DNA from: Candidatus Dormiibacterota bacterium
GTDB taxonomy: Bacteria; Chloroflexota; Dormibacteria; Dormibacterales; Dormibacteraceae
Assembly (NCBI GenBank): GCA_024280995.1
Contig: JAMXLM010000045.1
Location: 16,264 to 80,263 of the forward strand
Direction: 5' to 3'
DNA: 64,000 bases
Shown: positions 1-8,791 of the stretch, in pieces
Layout of the letters: each line of letters begins with the position of its first letter
Numbering within the stretch: the first letter of the stretch is position 1
Notes under the pieces: generated by a model
Seen by the model: only the letters and a program-made list of their open reading frames with translations
Databases searched by the model: none
What the model was told of the DNA's origin: nothing
Translations under genes and position numbers: made by a program

Positions 1-694
1 GAAGCGGTTCCGCCTCGTCGGGCGCGATCCCGAGCAGGTCCACATCGGCGCCGGCCTCGCGCAGCGCCGCCAGCAGCGCCCAGCGGTTCGAATCGGGGAT
101 CTGCCCCGGGCCGGCGCTCGTCCCCACCTCGACGAGCTCGTCACCGGTCGACATCAGCGCGATGCGCGGTCGCCGGTGCACGGGCAGCCGCGCGCGACCG
201 GTCGCCGCAGCGATTCCGATCTCCGCGGGACCAAGCTGTGTACCCGCGCTGAGGATCAGGTCTCCAGGCCGCAGGTCGGACCCGACCTTGTGGAGGTTTG
301 ATCCCTCGCGCAGCTGCGCCGGCACCGTGACCTGGTCGCCGGTGACGGTCACGTCCTCGACCATCACGACGACGTCGGCGCCCTCGGGCACGACGCCTCC
401 CGTGAGGATTCGCACGGCTGTGCCGGCCACAACCCTGCCCTCGAACGGCCGGCCGGCCGCCGACTCGCCCAGGATCCGCAGCGCTCGCCCCGCATCCTCG
501 GTGCGGACCGCGAAGCCGTCGACCGCGCTGGAGGGAAACGGCGGGAGCGGCGCCTCACCGACCAGGTCCTGCGCCAGGACCCGACCGGACGCGTCGGCCA
601 GGGCCACGCGCTCGACGCCCAGGACCGGCGTGAGCTCGAGGACCAGGGCCGCCGCCTCACCGGCGTCGATCAGCGGGTAGGTGGACGCTCGCAA
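1..694 (-). CDS. moeA: Molybdopterin molybdenumtransferase MoeA (partial, 3' end outside window)
   Basis: MoeA inserts molybdate into adenylylated molybdopterin, the last step of basic molybdenum cofactor synthesis. Reading the minus strand from a TTG at 694 gives a typical MoeA N-terminus (YPLIDAGEAAALVLE, then a GRVLAQD-type segment). Further on comes the MoCF-binding motif IALMSTGDELVEVG, encoded near 120-165. The C-terminus lies beyond position 1. TTG 694 is preferred because the family homology begins there; CTG 697 is an alternative. The gene lies 7 bp after the ABC exporter stop on the same strand. It makes functional sense with moaA at 33 kb and the molybdenum hydroxylase at 21.5-25.3 kb. 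Confidence 0.88.
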   Translation of the reverse strand, partial: MRASTYPLIDAGEAAALVLELTPVLGVERVALADASGRVLAQDLVGEAPLPPFPSSAVDGFAVRTEDAGRALRILGESAAGRPFEGRVVAGTAVRILTGGVVPEGADVVVMVEDVTVTGDQVTVPAQLREGSNLHKVGSDLRPGDLILSAGTQLGPAEIGIAAATGRARLPVHRRPRIALMSTGDELVEVGTSAGPGQIPDSNRWALLAALREAGADVDLLGIAPDEAEPL

Positions 695-701
695 CAGGTG
701 C

Positions 702-2936
702 TTATTCGTACCGCAGAGCGCGAGCGGGGTCCTGCCTCGCCCCACGCAGAGCCGGGAGCAGGCCGCTCACCATGCTGAGCACGGCGGCCAGCACCACCGC
801 TATCAGTACGACCGGCACGGAGATCCGGAACACGTCGAACCCCGTCGACGTGACCGACTGCGTCAGCCGGTCGACGGCCGCATTGCCCAGCCGGCTCAGT
901 CCAACGGCCACGAGGGCGCCGACCAGGCCACCCGCCAGGCCGATGCCCAAAGCCTCGGCGAGGAACAGCAGCATCACGTCGCGCGACCGGGAGCCCAGCG
1001 CCTTGAGGACGCCGATCTCCTTGGTTCGCTCCAGCACGGCCGTGTACATGGTGTTGGCGATGCCGAGACATGCCAGGAGCAGGGCCACGATGGCAAGGCC
1101 GAGCAAGGCCACCCGCAGCTTGCCGAGGAGGTCCTCGAAGTTGCGGAACTGGTCGCCGAACGTCTGCGTCTGGAAGCCGAGGTCCTGCACGCGCTGGCGC
1201 AATGGCTGAACGTTCAGCCCGGAGTCGGCGAGAAGAGTGATGCTCGAGTACTCGCCGCCCTTCCATCCGTTGGCGATGGCCAGGTTGTTCCAGTAGGCGC
1301 GCATCAGGCCGTACGGCGCGAGCGCGCCGGGTGCACCGGCGGGCACGTAGTTGTTGGAGACGATGCCCACCACCGTCAGATTGAGGACGATCGGTCGCGC
1401 GACCGAGTTGTGGATGAGGGCGGGCACGAGGCTGCCCGACGTCGGGCTGAACAGCAACCCCTTGCCGAGCGCGCCGGCGGGCGAGGCATAGCCCAGCGCG
1501 ACAGCCTCGCTGTCGGTGAGCAGGATCTCGGATGACGAGTCCGAGCTCGGGAGGCGGCCTGCGCTCACCGTGGGGAGAGCGCTCGAGCCTGAAAGCAGCG
1601 GGAGGGAGACCAGCGCCCCGGTGGGTGGCGTCGCCGGCGCGGTCGCACCCGCCGGCGGAGTGGCCGCGGCGTAGGTGCCGTTCATCCCGAGCTGACCCCA
1701 CGCAGCCTTGACGTGTGGCAGCTGCGCGAGGGTCGACAACGTCCCGTCGCTGAAGGCGGGGGTGGCGCTGTCGGACACGGGGTAGACGGCGACCTGATGC
1801 ACCTGGCTCGTCACCAGCGCGGGCGAGCTCAGCGCGTCCTGAAGTCCGCCCGCCAGAGCCACGATGAGGCTGAGGGCCGCGATGCCGATGGCGACCCCCG
1901 TGGTCGTGAGGATCGTGCGAAGCGGCCGCCGGCCGGCGCTGCCGAGGCCGAGCTTGAGAGTGTCCTTCCAGTGCATTCTCGGCGCCGGATCGACCGGGTC
2001 CTGGCTGCGCACGGTCGGCTTCCCGGAGTCGATCTCGATCGCTCGACCGTCGATCATGCGCACCACACGCCGCGCGTGGCGGGCGACCTCGGGGTCGTGA
2101 GTGACGAGGACGACCGTGGCGCCGCGTCGGTTCAGGTCGTCGAGCAGCTTGAGCACCCCTCCTCCCGCGACCGAGTCGAGGCTTCCGGTCGGCTCGTCGG
2201 CGAGGATCAGGCCAGGCCGGTTGGCGAGCGCGCGGGCGACCGCCACCTTCTGCTGCTCCCCGCCGGAAAGACGTCCGGCACGAGTACGTGCGCGATGCGT
2301 CAGGCCGACGAGGTCGAGCAGGTGGCGCGCGCGCTTGCGCCGCTCCTCGATGTCGATGCCCGCGATCGTCAAGGGCAGACCGACGTTGTCCTCGACTGAC
2401 ATCGAGGGAATCAGGTTGAAGGTCTGGAACACGGTGCTCACGCGCTGCAGGCGGTAGTCGGAGAGGTCACGGTCCGGCAGCTCGCCCAGCGGCAGGCCCG
2501 CGCCGTACACGTGGCCGGTCGTCGGACGATCGAGGCCGCCCATCAGTGAAAGCAGGGTGCTCTTGCCGCAGCCGGATGGGCCGACGATGGCGACGAACTC
2601 GCCAGGCCCGATGTCGAGGGTCACGTTCTCGAGGGCCGTCACGTGATTCTCGTTGCGGCCGCCGAACTCGCGCGAGACGGCGTCCAGTCGAAGGCCGACC
2701 GCCTGGCCGACCGCGTCGCGGAACTCGTCCGGCCCTGGCTCCTGGCTCGGTGGCGTGGAAACGATGGCCACCACCGAAGGTCCGCCGTTGTGGTGGGCAT
2801 CGCCGTTGTGCACGACCTCGCTCGCGGACGCCTGAAGGGACGTGGCGACAGCCGCCGCCTCAGCCTCGCGGCGCGCGCGCCGGCGGCGACGTCTGGAGCC
2901 CCCCGGCTCGATCGGGTCCGTCACGGCGGTGGCCAC
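702..2936 (-). CDS. MacB/LolD-type ABC transporter, fused ATPase and FtsX-like permease
   Basis: A 744-residue single-chain exporter subunit. After an Arg-rich, low-complexity cytoplasmic N-terminus (about 1-80), the ATPase domain shows Walker [10 protein letters not shown] (119-127), signature LSGGEQQ (223-229) and Walker B ILADEP (near 245). A membrane segment follows at about 340-365, then a long extracytoplasmic domain (about 370-600), then three C-terminal helices ending in an FtsX-type permease tail (about 605-744). The topology is that of MacB, which moves peptides, lipids or macrolides out of the membrane using periplasmic or exterior domains. No MacA-like adaptor is adjacent. The substrate cannot be told from sequence. 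Confidence 0.88.
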   Translation of the reverse strand: MATAVTDPIEPGGSRRRRRRARREAEAAAVATSLQASASEVVHNGDAHHNGGPSVVAIVSTPPSQEPGPDEFRDAVGQAVGLRLDAVSREFGGRNENHVTALENVTLDIGPGEFVAIVGPSGCGKSTLLSLMGGLDRPTTGHVYGAGLPLGELPDRDLSDYRLQRVSTVFQTFNLIPSMSVEDNVGLPLTIAGIDIEERRKRARHLLDLVGLTHRARTRAGRLSGGEQQKVAVARALANRPGLILADEPTGSLDSVAGGGVLKLLDDLNRRGATVVLVTHDPEVARHARRVVRMIDGRAIEIDSGKPTVRSQDPVDPAPRMHWKDTLKLGLGSAGRRPLRTILTTTGVAIGIAALSLIVALAGGLQDALSSPALVTSQVHQVAVYPVSDSATPAFSDGTLSTLAQLPHVKAAWGQLGMNGTYAAATPPAGATAPATPPTGALVSLPLLSGSSALPTVSAGRLPSSDSSSEILLTDSEAVALGYASPAGALGKGLLFSPTSGSLVPALIHNSVARPIVLNLTVVGIVSNNYVPAGAPGALAPYGLMRAYWNNLAIANGWKGGEYSSITLLADSGLNVQPLRQRVQDLGFQTQTFGDQFRNFEDLLGKLRVALLGLAIVALLLACLGIANTMYTAVLERTKEIGVLKALGSRSRDVMLLFLAEALGIGLAGGLVGALVAVGLSRLGNAAVDRLTQSVTSTGFDVFRISVPVVLIAVVLAAVLSMVSGLLPALRGARQDPARALRYE

Positions 2937-2988
2937 CCAGCCCTCCTTTTCTCGCAGTCTAAGCGTTGGCGACCGACTTACTTAACGC

Positions 2989-3321
2989 TCAGCGACCCGG
3001 TTTCGCTACCTGTTTCTCCAACCAATCCAGGTAACGGGACGAGCCCCCGTCGATCGTCAGCTGGAGGACCTCGGGAAGCTCGTACTCGTGGTGGCTCAGG
3101 ACGTATTCCTGGACCGCCTCGGCCCGTGATTCCAGCGTCTTGACCACGAGCAGCGCCTCGTGCTCGCGCTGGAGCTGACCTTCCCAGTAGTAGATCGAGT
3201 GCACGGTCGGCACGACGGAGCAGCAAGCCGCGAGGTGCTCGACCACCAGGGCTTCGCCAAGGCGCTCAGCATCGTCGCGGCCCCCTGTCGTGACCAGGAT
3301 CAGGACCGCCCTCTCCCCCAT
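2989..3321 (-). CDS. cutA: CutA1 family divalent-ion tolerance protein
   Basis: A 110-residue protein, the usual CutA1 length. It has the family's N-terminal ferredoxin-like strand (VLILVTT), the conserved LAACCSVVP segment, SIYYWEG, and the C-terminal SRYLDWLEKQV helix. CutA1 forms very stable trimers; it is linked to copper tolerance in E. coli but its biochemical role is unsettled. It sits in a minus-strand run with the PAP2 gene 7 bp downstream. Confidence 0.9.
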   Translation of the reverse strand: MGERAVLILVTTGGRDDAERLGEALVVEHLAACCSVVPTVHSIYYWEGQLQREHEALLVVKTLESRAEAVQEYVLSHHEYELPEVLQLTIDGGSSRYLDWLEKQVAKPGR

Positions 3322-3328
3322 CCGTCCT

Positions 3329-4012
3329 CTATTTTCGGGCAGGTCGCCTCGGACGGTCCAGCCAAACGGTTCCGGCCAGCAGGGCGATCGCCCCGAGGAG
3401 CAGGCCGCCGACGACGTCGGACTCCCAGTGGACGTCGAGATACAACCGGTCGAAGGCCACCAGGACGATCACGGCGATCGCGCCGACGACGGCGGCCAGC
3501 CGCACCCACGGCGACGGCGACAGGCGCCTGATCACGAACGCGATCAACCCGTAGACGATCACGGCGCGCAGCACGTGGCCGCTGGGAAAGCTGTTGCCGA
3601 CTCCAGCCTGCGAGGTGAAGGCTTCGGTGAGGCTGGGACCGTCCACCTCCGCGACCGTGTGCGGCGGTTGCGGGTGGTAGAGGTTGAACTTGTAGAACAG
3701 CTCGAAGCCCTGCGCGGCAATGAAGACGACGAATACGAACGCGTCACTGCCAAAGCCGCTCCGCCATAGATAGAAGGTCAGGCCGGCCATCAGCACCGAC
3801 GTCAACTCGATACCCCCGAGCTCGGCTATGACCTGGAACAAGCCGTGAAGCTGGGGCCTCCACGCGTCGTGCATCGCGCGCGCGACCTGCAGGTCGAGGT
3901 CCTTGAACACGCCCGCCGTGATCGCGATGGTCAGCCCGACGAACGCGACGCCCAGGACGACGATCGCGACGAGGCGGGTGGTCAGCGCCGGGGATGGCGC
4001 TAATGCTGGCAA
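3329..4012 (-). CDS. PAP2-family membrane phosphatase
   Basis: About 227 residues with five to six hydrophobic helices. The acid-phosphatase motifs are visible: a weak motif 1 (KFNLYHPQPP, lacking the usual Arg), motif 2 PSGH, and motif 3 DRLYLDVHWESD carrying the catalytic His and Asp. Such enzymes dephosphorylate lipid phosphates such as undecaprenyl pyrophosphate or phosphatidic acid at the membrane. An ATG-initiated reading extends to 4141 but lies within mutM. TTG 4012, which overlaps the mutM stop by 13 bp, gives a protein starting just before the first helix and is preferred. The motif-1 change leaves some doubt about activity. Confidence 0.8.
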   Translation of the reverse strand: MPALAPSPALTTRLVAIVVLGVAFVGLTIAITAGVFKDLDLQVARAMHDAWRPQLHGLFQVIAELGGIELTSVLMAGLTFYLWRSGFGSDAFVFVVFIAAQGFELFYKFNLYHPQPPHTVAEVDGPSLTEAFTSQAGVGNSFPSGHVLRAVIVYGLIAFVIRRLSPSPWVRLAAVVGAIAVIVLVAFDRLYLDVHWESDVVGGLLLGAIALLAGTVWLDRPRRPARK

Positions 4013-4860
4013 TTGCGGCAGAACACTGTGGTGCGCCCGGCGATGCGCACGGAGCTGAGAGGCCGGCCGCAGTTGTAGCAAGGCTCGCCCGCGCGGCCGT
4101 AGACCAGCAGCTGCTCTTGCTGTCCGCCGATCTCGCCCCACGCGTCGCGATAAGTGTCGACGGAGCTGCCGCGGTTGGCGATCGCGAGCACCAGAGATTC
4201 GCGGAGCGCGTCGTGGAGCCGGCGCGCGGATTGTTTGCTCACGGTGTTTGCCAGTCGGGCCGGTCGCAGGCGCGCGCGGTAGAGCGACTCATCCGCGTAG
4301 ATGTTGCCCACACCCGCGATCGCCTTCTGATCCAGCAGCACGGCCTTCAACGGCGCGCGGCGCCGGCGAAGCTCGCGATAGAGTTGCTCCGCCTCGTACT
4401 CGGGGTCGATCGGCTCGGGGCCGAGTCGCGGCATCTTCTTCGCGTGCAGCAGAGCATCTTGCGTGCCGAGGAGCAGGCGCCCGAACCGCCGCGGATCGCG
4501 ATAGCGCAGCTGTTTGCCGTCGTCCAGGAAAAAGATCGCGTGCGTGTGCTTCTGCAGCGGCGCAGCAGGATCGACCAGTCTCAGCTGGCCGCTCATACCG
4601 AGATGGACCACCAGCAAAGGTCCTCCCCCTTCATGGAGAGGTGTCGGCGCAGCCGACGGAGGGGCAAAGGCGATCAGGATGTACTTGCCGCGACGGCCAA
4701 GCGATTCGATGCGCATGCCGGTGACGGCGTCGACGAATTCTTCGGGCTCGGGGTGCCGGACGATCGTCGGAAAGCTGAGCTCGCAGCGCTCGATCGTCCG
4801 CCCGACGAGGTGCGGTCGTAAGTCGGCGACGATCGTCTCGACTTCCGGCAGCTCAGGCAA
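4000..4860 (-). CDS. mutM: Formamidopyrimidine-DNA glycosylase (Fpg/MutM) with an unusual internal insert
   Basis: A base-excision repair glycosylase/AP lyase removing 8-oxoguanine. The mature N-terminus PELPEVE supplies the catalytic Pro and Glu. The helix-two-turn-helix segment (GVGNIYADE) and the C-terminal zinc finger (C261, C264, C281, C284) are intact. At 286 residues it is slightly long because residues 66-81, between YILIAF and LLVVHLGMSG, form a Pro/Gly-rich insert. Other Fpg proteins have only four or five residues there. The insert is encoded by a palindromic element (4614-4670). The gene lies between polA and the PAP2 gene in one minus-strand run, 4 bp after the polA stop. Confidence 0.95.
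   Translation of the reverse strand: MPELPEVETIVADLRPHLVGRTIERCELSFPTIVRHPEPEEFVDAVTGMRIESLGRRGKYILIAFAPPSAAPTPLHEGGGPLLVVHLGMSGQLRLVDPAAPLQKHTHAIFFLDDGKQLRYRDPRRFGRLLLGTQDALLHAKKMPRLGPEPIDPEYEAEQLYRELRRRRAPLKAVLLDQKAIAGVGNIYADESLYRARLRPARLANTVSKQSARRLHDALRESLVLAIANRGSSVDTYRDAWGEIGGQQEQLLVYGRAGEPCYNCGRPLSSVRIAGRTTVFCRNCQH
4614..4670. repeat. REP-like palindromic element inserted in frame in mutM
   Basis: A perfect hairpin GTCGGC/GCCGAC (4643-4648 with 4652-4657, loop GCA) sits between CT-rich and GA-rich arms (CCTCCCC at 4622, GGAGGGG at 4658). The 7-base sequence GCAAAGG flanks it at 4614-4620 and 4664-4670. The layout resembles short palindromic repeats dispersed in many bacterial genomes. 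It reads through in the mutM frame and encodes the extra residues 66-81. Only one full copy is seen in this window, so repeat status is inferred from form. Confidence 0.55.
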
Positions 4861-4864
4861 CCGG

Positions 4865-7552
4865 TTACGCGCGCACGACGGCGAGCTTCTTCATGTCCGC
4901 CCAGTTCGGACCGACCTTCGTCTCGACCTCGATCCCGGTCTCGAGCTCATACGCGCCGGTCATGATGCGCGGAACCTTCTCGGCGAACTGATCAAGCTCC
5001 CCGCGCGGCACCTCGAACAGCAGCTCGTCGTGCACCTGAAGCAGCATTCGGCCCTCGATCTGGTCCGCCTCAATCTCGCGCGACAGGCGGACCATCGCGA
5101 TCTTGATGATGTCCGCGGCGAGCGACTGCATCGGGAAGTTGATCGCCATGCGCTCGGCCGCGCTGCGCAGCTGGAAGTTCGGCGACCTGAGATCAGGGAT
5201 CGCGCGGCGCCGGCCGGTGGCGCTCACCACAAACCCTTCCTCTCGCGCCTTCCGCCTCACTCCGTCGAGGTATTCACGCAGGTGCGCGTACGTGGACCAG
5301 TACTGGCCGAGGAATTCGCGAGCGACGTCGCCGGTGATGCCGAGCTGCTGCGACAGGCCGTACTCGCCCTGCCCGTAGATCGAGCCGAAGTTCGCGACCT
5401 TCGCGAGGCGTCGCTGGTCAGGTGTCACGGTGTCAAACGGCACTTTGAAGACGGCCGCCGCCGTCGCGGTGTGGATGTCCTGGCCGGCGGCGAACGCTTC
5501 GAGCAGCTTCGGGTCGCCGCTCAGATGCGCGGCGATGCGCAGCTCGATCTGCGAGTAGTCGGCGGACACCATCACGTGGTCGGGCCGGCCCGCCTTGAAC
5601 GCTCGCCGGATCCGCTGTCCAAGCTCGGTGCGGATCGGGATGTTCATGAGGTTCGGGTTCGACGACGACAGGCGGCCCGTGGCGGTGCTCGCCTGGCCGA
5701 ACGACGTGTGCACGCGCCCACTCAGGGGATCCACCAGCTGCGGCAGCGCGTCGACGTATGTCGACTTCAACTTGGAAAGCTGCCGGTGCTCGAGGATCAG
5801 ACCGATGATCGGGTGCTTCTCGCGCAGCGATTCGAGCGTGTCCGCATCCGTCGAGTAACCGGTCTTCGTCCGCTTGCCCACGGGGAGGCGAAGGTCTTCG
5901 AACAGCACTTTGGCCAGCTGCTGCGGCGCGTTGAGGTTGAACTTCTGACCCGCGACCTCCTCGACCTCGGACTCGATCGCCGTCAGTTGCGCGCCCAGCT
6001 CATCCTGCATCTGCTTGAGGTAAGGCACGTCGATGGCAACGCCCTCTGTCTCCATGTCCGCAAGCACGCCCGCCAGCGGAAGCTCGATCTCGTGGAACAG
6101 GTAGTCCACGCCAAGGTTCCGCATCTCCGCCTCCAGTCGAGGCCGCAGGTTGACGATTGCTTCAGCGCGGCGAGCCGCAAACTCGGCGGCCTCGTGCTCG
6201 GCCACCACTGACGGCTTGCGCGCCGCGCGGCCGGTGCCGAGCAGCTGCTCGGTGCTGACCAGGTCCATGGACAGAAACTCGTGCGAGAGGTCCTCAAGTC
6301 GTGGGTCGCGTGAGCCGGCGCCCAGCAGATACGCGGCGAGGAATGTGCTGAACTCCCACTCACGCTTACCACCGCCGAGAGAGCGGAGCGCCAGCTCGGT
6401 TTCCTTGGCGTCGTGTCCGGAGATGGGCCGGCCCGACAGCGTGCTCGCCACCGTGTCCATCGCCTCGGGCCGCGCGACGTAAAAAGTGCTGCCGTCCGTC
6501 GAGACGCCAAGCCCCAGGATTCGGCAGCCGCGACCGGTTCCCTCGGTGAAAGCGAAAACTCCGACGTCGCCCGTGGTCTCGAGCAAGCTCGCGGCCTCCG
6601 TCGGGTCCTCGACGATGCGCAGACCCGCCGGCTGCGGCGCGGGCTCGAAAGCGAGGCTCGGCTGCACCGGCACCTGGTCGGGTGGCGGAAAGCGGGTGAG
6701 GAGCTGCCGGAACTCGAGGTCGTCGAAGACCCTTCGTGCCGCGTCGTAGTCGTAGCGCGTCCATCGCGCCTTCTCCAGCTCGAGCTCGACCGGCACGTCG
6801 CGGACGATCGTCACCATCCGCTTTCCCAATCGCACCTTGTCGACGTTCGCCTTCAGTGAGGTCTTGAGTCGCCCTTCAGGCAGCTCGTCGAGATGGTCCA
6901 GCAGCCCTTCGACGGAGACGTAGTCCTGGACCAGCCTGGCGGCCGTCTTGTCCCCCACTCCGGGTACGCCGGGAATGTTGTCGGACGTGTCGCCGCGCAG
7001 CGCCTTGAAGTCGATCAGCTGCGGCGGCTCGAAGCCGTAACGCTGCCGGACCTGGTCCGGCCCGTAGACGAACGTGTCGGTGATGCCACGCCGCGGCACC
7101 AGCGCGTCGACCGACTCGCTGACGAGCTGGAGGCAGTCGAGATCGCCCGAGACGATCGTCACCGAATGGCCGCGCTCCTCCGCGATCCTGGCGAGCGTGC
7201 CGATGACGTCGTCGGCCTCGAAGCCCTCGACGCCGTGGATCGGGATCGAGAACGCTCCCAGCACCCGTCGCACCATCTCGATCTGGGGTCGGAGGTCGTC
7301 TGGCATCGCCCGCCGGCCGGCCTTGTACTCCTCGTACTCCTGGGAGCGGAACGTTGGTTTGCCGAGGTCGAAGGCGGCGATGGCGAACTCCGGCCGCGAA
7401 GCCAGCACGATCGCCAGCATCGAGGTGAAGCCGTAGACCGCGTTCGTCACCCTGCCGTCCGACGTGCTCATCGGCGGGAGGGCGAAAAAAGCCCGGTAGA
7501 TGAGGCTGTGGGCGTCGATCAGAATCACACGCCCGCGCCGACCCTTCGCCAC
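4865..7552 (-). CDS. polA: DNA polymerase I, proofreading residues apparently lost
   Basis: An 895-residue family A polymerase. The N-terminal third is a 5'-3' exonuclease (LIDAHSLIYRAFF, the Asp-rich VEGFEADDVIG, and the KALRGDTSDNIPGVPGVG helix-hairpin-helix). The C-terminal third has motif A (DYSQIELRI), motif B (RRLAKVANFGSIYG) and motif C (QVHDEL). In the middle domain the exonuclease-I motif (normally DTET) reads VFAFTEG, so 3'-5' proofreading is probably absent, as in Taq. Without a stop the frame runs on to 7978, but that part is antisense to the DUF151 gene. GTG 7552 (VAKGRRG) starts just before the first conserved strand and is preferred. Confidence 0.95.
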   Translation of the reverse strand: MAKGRRGRVILIDAHSLIYRAFFALPPMSTSDGRVTNAVYGFTSMLAIVLASRPEFAIAAFDLGKPTFRSQEYEEYKAGRRAMPDDLRPQIEMVRRVLGAFSIPIHGVEGFEADDVIGTLARIAEERGHSVTIVSGDLDCLQLVSESVDALVPRRGITDTFVYGPDQVRQRYGFEPPQLIDFKALRGDTSDNIPGVPGVGDKTAARLVQDYVSVEGLLDHLDELPEGRLKTSLKANVDKVRLGKRMVTIVRDVPVELELEKARWTRYDYDAARRVFDDLEFRQLLTRFPPPDQVPVQPSLAFEPAPQPAGLRIVEDPTEAASLLETTGDVGVFAFTEGTGRGCRILGLGVSTDGSTFYVARPEAMDTVASTLSGRPISGHDAKETELALRSLGGGKREWEFSTFLAAYLLGAGSRDPRLEDLSHEFLSMDLVSTEQLLGTGRAARKPSVVAEHEAAEFAARRAEAIVNLRPRLEAEMRNLGVDYLFHEIELPLAGVLADMETEGVAIDVPYLKQMQDELGAQLTAIESEVEEVAGQKFNLNAPQQLAKVLFEDLRLPVGKRTKTGYSTDADTLESLREKHPIIGLILEHRQLSKLKSTYVDALPQLVDPLSGRVHTSFGQASTATGRLSSSNPNLMNIPIRTELGQRIRRAFKAGRPDHVMVSADYSQIELRIAAHLSGDPKLLEAFAAGQDIHTATAAAVFKVPFDTVTPDQRRLAKVANFGSIYGQGEYGLSQQLGITGDVAREFLGQYWSTYAHLREYLDGVRRKAREEGFVVSATGRRRAIPDLRSPNFQLRSAAERMAINFPMQSLAADIIKIAMVRLSREIEADQIEGRMLLQVHDELLFEVPRGELDQFAEKVPRIMTGAYELETGIEVETKVGPNWADMKKLAVVRA

Positions 7553-7630
7553 TAGAGTGCCTCGCCCGCGAAGTGCCTTGCACCTTGGCGGCCGGGGGCC
7601 TCCGGCGCCAATCTGCGCCGGCTTCGGCGT
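7553..7630 (-). promoter_or_regulatory. Conserved leader element upstream of polA (copy 1)
   Basis: The minus strand here reads GACGCCG, then GCCGGAGGCCCCCGGCCGCC, then AAGGTGCAAGG, and ends CACTCT immediately before the GTG start. The same blocks in the same order precede aroC at 20550-20635. GC-rich self-complementary arms and a small GTGC-AAG-GCAC hairpin can form. It may be a structured 5' leader or an intergenic repeat; function unknown. Confidence 0.45.
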
Positions 7631-7724
7631 CGAGTCACTCCCAAATGTTACGTAGCGTCCAAACGACACCCGAGCGTAGGCTCGCGCGTTCAAATAGCAG
7701 GGACTTGGAGGACCGAAGGCTAGA

Positions 7725-8321
7725 ATGGATCCGAGGATGAAAAACCTCATTGAGGTGTCCGTGGACAGCATTCGCATCCACATGCCGACGGCGCAGCACC
7801 TCGTGATCCTCAAGGAGAAAGAGGCCGACCGATACCTGCCCATCTGGATCGGTTCCTTCGAGGCGCAGGCCATCGCCACCAAGATCTCAGGCAACGCTCT
7901 CGGCCGCCCGCTGACACACGACCTCATGGCCACCCTTTGCGGTGACCTCGGCATCAGCATCAAGCAGATCGTCGTCACGCGGCTCGCCGACCAGGTGTTC
8001 TACGCGCGGCTCTACGTGAAGCAGAACGGGCGCGACCTCGACTTCGACGCGCGGCCGTCCGACGCGATCGCCCTTGCGGTGCGCGCCGAGTGCCCGATCT
8101 TCGTGGCCACCGAGGTGATGGACAGCGCGGGCATCATCCCCGAGGCAGACGAGCTCGAAGGCGACAAGGACAAGACGGAGACAGTGGTCGACGAAGAGCG
8201 GCTCGCCGTCTTCCGCGATTTCGTGAACAGCCTGGACCTCCCCGAGCTTCCCGACGAACCGGGTGCCAAGGACGAGCCCGGAGCGCAGGACAGGCCCGGA
8301 GGACGTCCCGGCCGAGGCTGA
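7725..8321 (+). CDS. DUF151 (bifunctional nuclease domain) protein
   Basis: A 198-residue protein. Residues 5-135 match the DUF151/BFN domain (LKEKEADRYLPIWIGSFEAQAIA, then RPLTHDLM, then RPSDAIALAVR). A charged, Pro/Gly-rich tail follows. Plant and archaeal members have been reported to have RNase/DNase activity, but the bacterial role is unclear. ATG 7725 is the longest start. ATG 7737 has GAGG just upstream and begins at the family's usual N-terminus (MKNLIEVSV), so it may be the true one. The stop overlaps the following mgtC-like frame, forming a translationally coupled chain with degV. Confidence 0.88.
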   Translation: MDPRMKNLIEVSVDSIRIHMPTAQHLVILKEKEADRYLPIWIGSFEAQAIATKISGNALGRPLTHDLMATLCGDLGISIKQIVVTRLADQVFYARLYVKQNGRDLDFDARPSDAIALAVRAECPIFVATEVMDSAGIIPEADELEGDKDKTETVVDEERLAVFRDFVNSLDLPELPDEPGAKDEPGAQDRPGGRPGRG

Positions 8322-8791
8322 CCGTTACGGCGGGCGAGCTCGACCTCGTCCTTCGCGTTTTCGTCGCACTCGTCATCGGCGTCGCGCTTGGCTTCGAACG
8401 CGAGCTGAAAGGTCAGCCCGCCGGCTTGAGGACGATGGGACTCGTAACCGCCGGGTCATGCCTGTTCGCGGGGCTTGGCGCGATCCCGTTTGACGGGCGA
8501 ACAGACCCGACTCGGGTCGCGGCACAGATCGTGACCGGGATCGGATTTCTCGGGGCGGGCGCGATCCTGCGCCAGGGCGTCGACATCAAGGGCCTGACGA
8601 CGGCGGCGTCGATCTGGACGGCCGCGGCCATCGGCATGGCAGTCGGCTTCGGCTACTACGTGACCGCGATCGCGTCGACCGCGCTCGTGCTGCTGACCGT
8701 GTTCGGGCTCGGCTGGGTCGAGGCTCGCTTCTTTCCGGCGAAGCGCGATCGCCGCCAAAACGACCCGCACACCGAGGCACCCGCGACGTGA
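8318..8791 (+). CDS. MgtC/SapB family membrane protein
   Basis: About 157 residues with four hydrophobic helices and the MgtC hallmarks GFERELKGQPAGLRT, GIGFLGAGAI and IKGLTTAASIWTAAAIG. MgtC-type proteins are linked to Mg2+ homeostasis and regulation of the F-ATPase or other membrane proteins. The only in-frame ATG (8090) lies deep inside the upstream gene and gives a non-homologous, Arg-rich N-terminus. The homology starts right after a CTG at 8318 that overlaps the DUF151 stop (CTGA). A CTG start by translational coupling is therefore inferred. The 3' end overlaps degV by 4 bp (GTGA). Confidence 0.82.
   Translation: MTVTAGELDLVLRVFVALVIGVALGFERELKGQPAGLRTMGLVTAGSCLFAGLGAIPFDGRTDPTRVAAQIVTGIGFLGAGAILRQGVDIKGLTTAASIWTAAAIGMAVGFGYYVTAIASTALVLLTVFGLGWVEARFFPAKRDRRQNDPHTEAPAT

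Noticed and set aside
4614..4670. GCAAAGG direct repeats as a 7-bp target-site duplication around the mutM element
   Set aside because: The 50-bp spacing is not divisible by three, so a simple insertion with this duplication would have broken the frame; the repeat may be chance.
7553..7978. PolA reading frame extended to 7978 (1037 residues)
   Set aside because: The extra N-terminal part is antisense to the DUF151 gene and lacks homology; the exonuclease domain starts right after GTG 7552.
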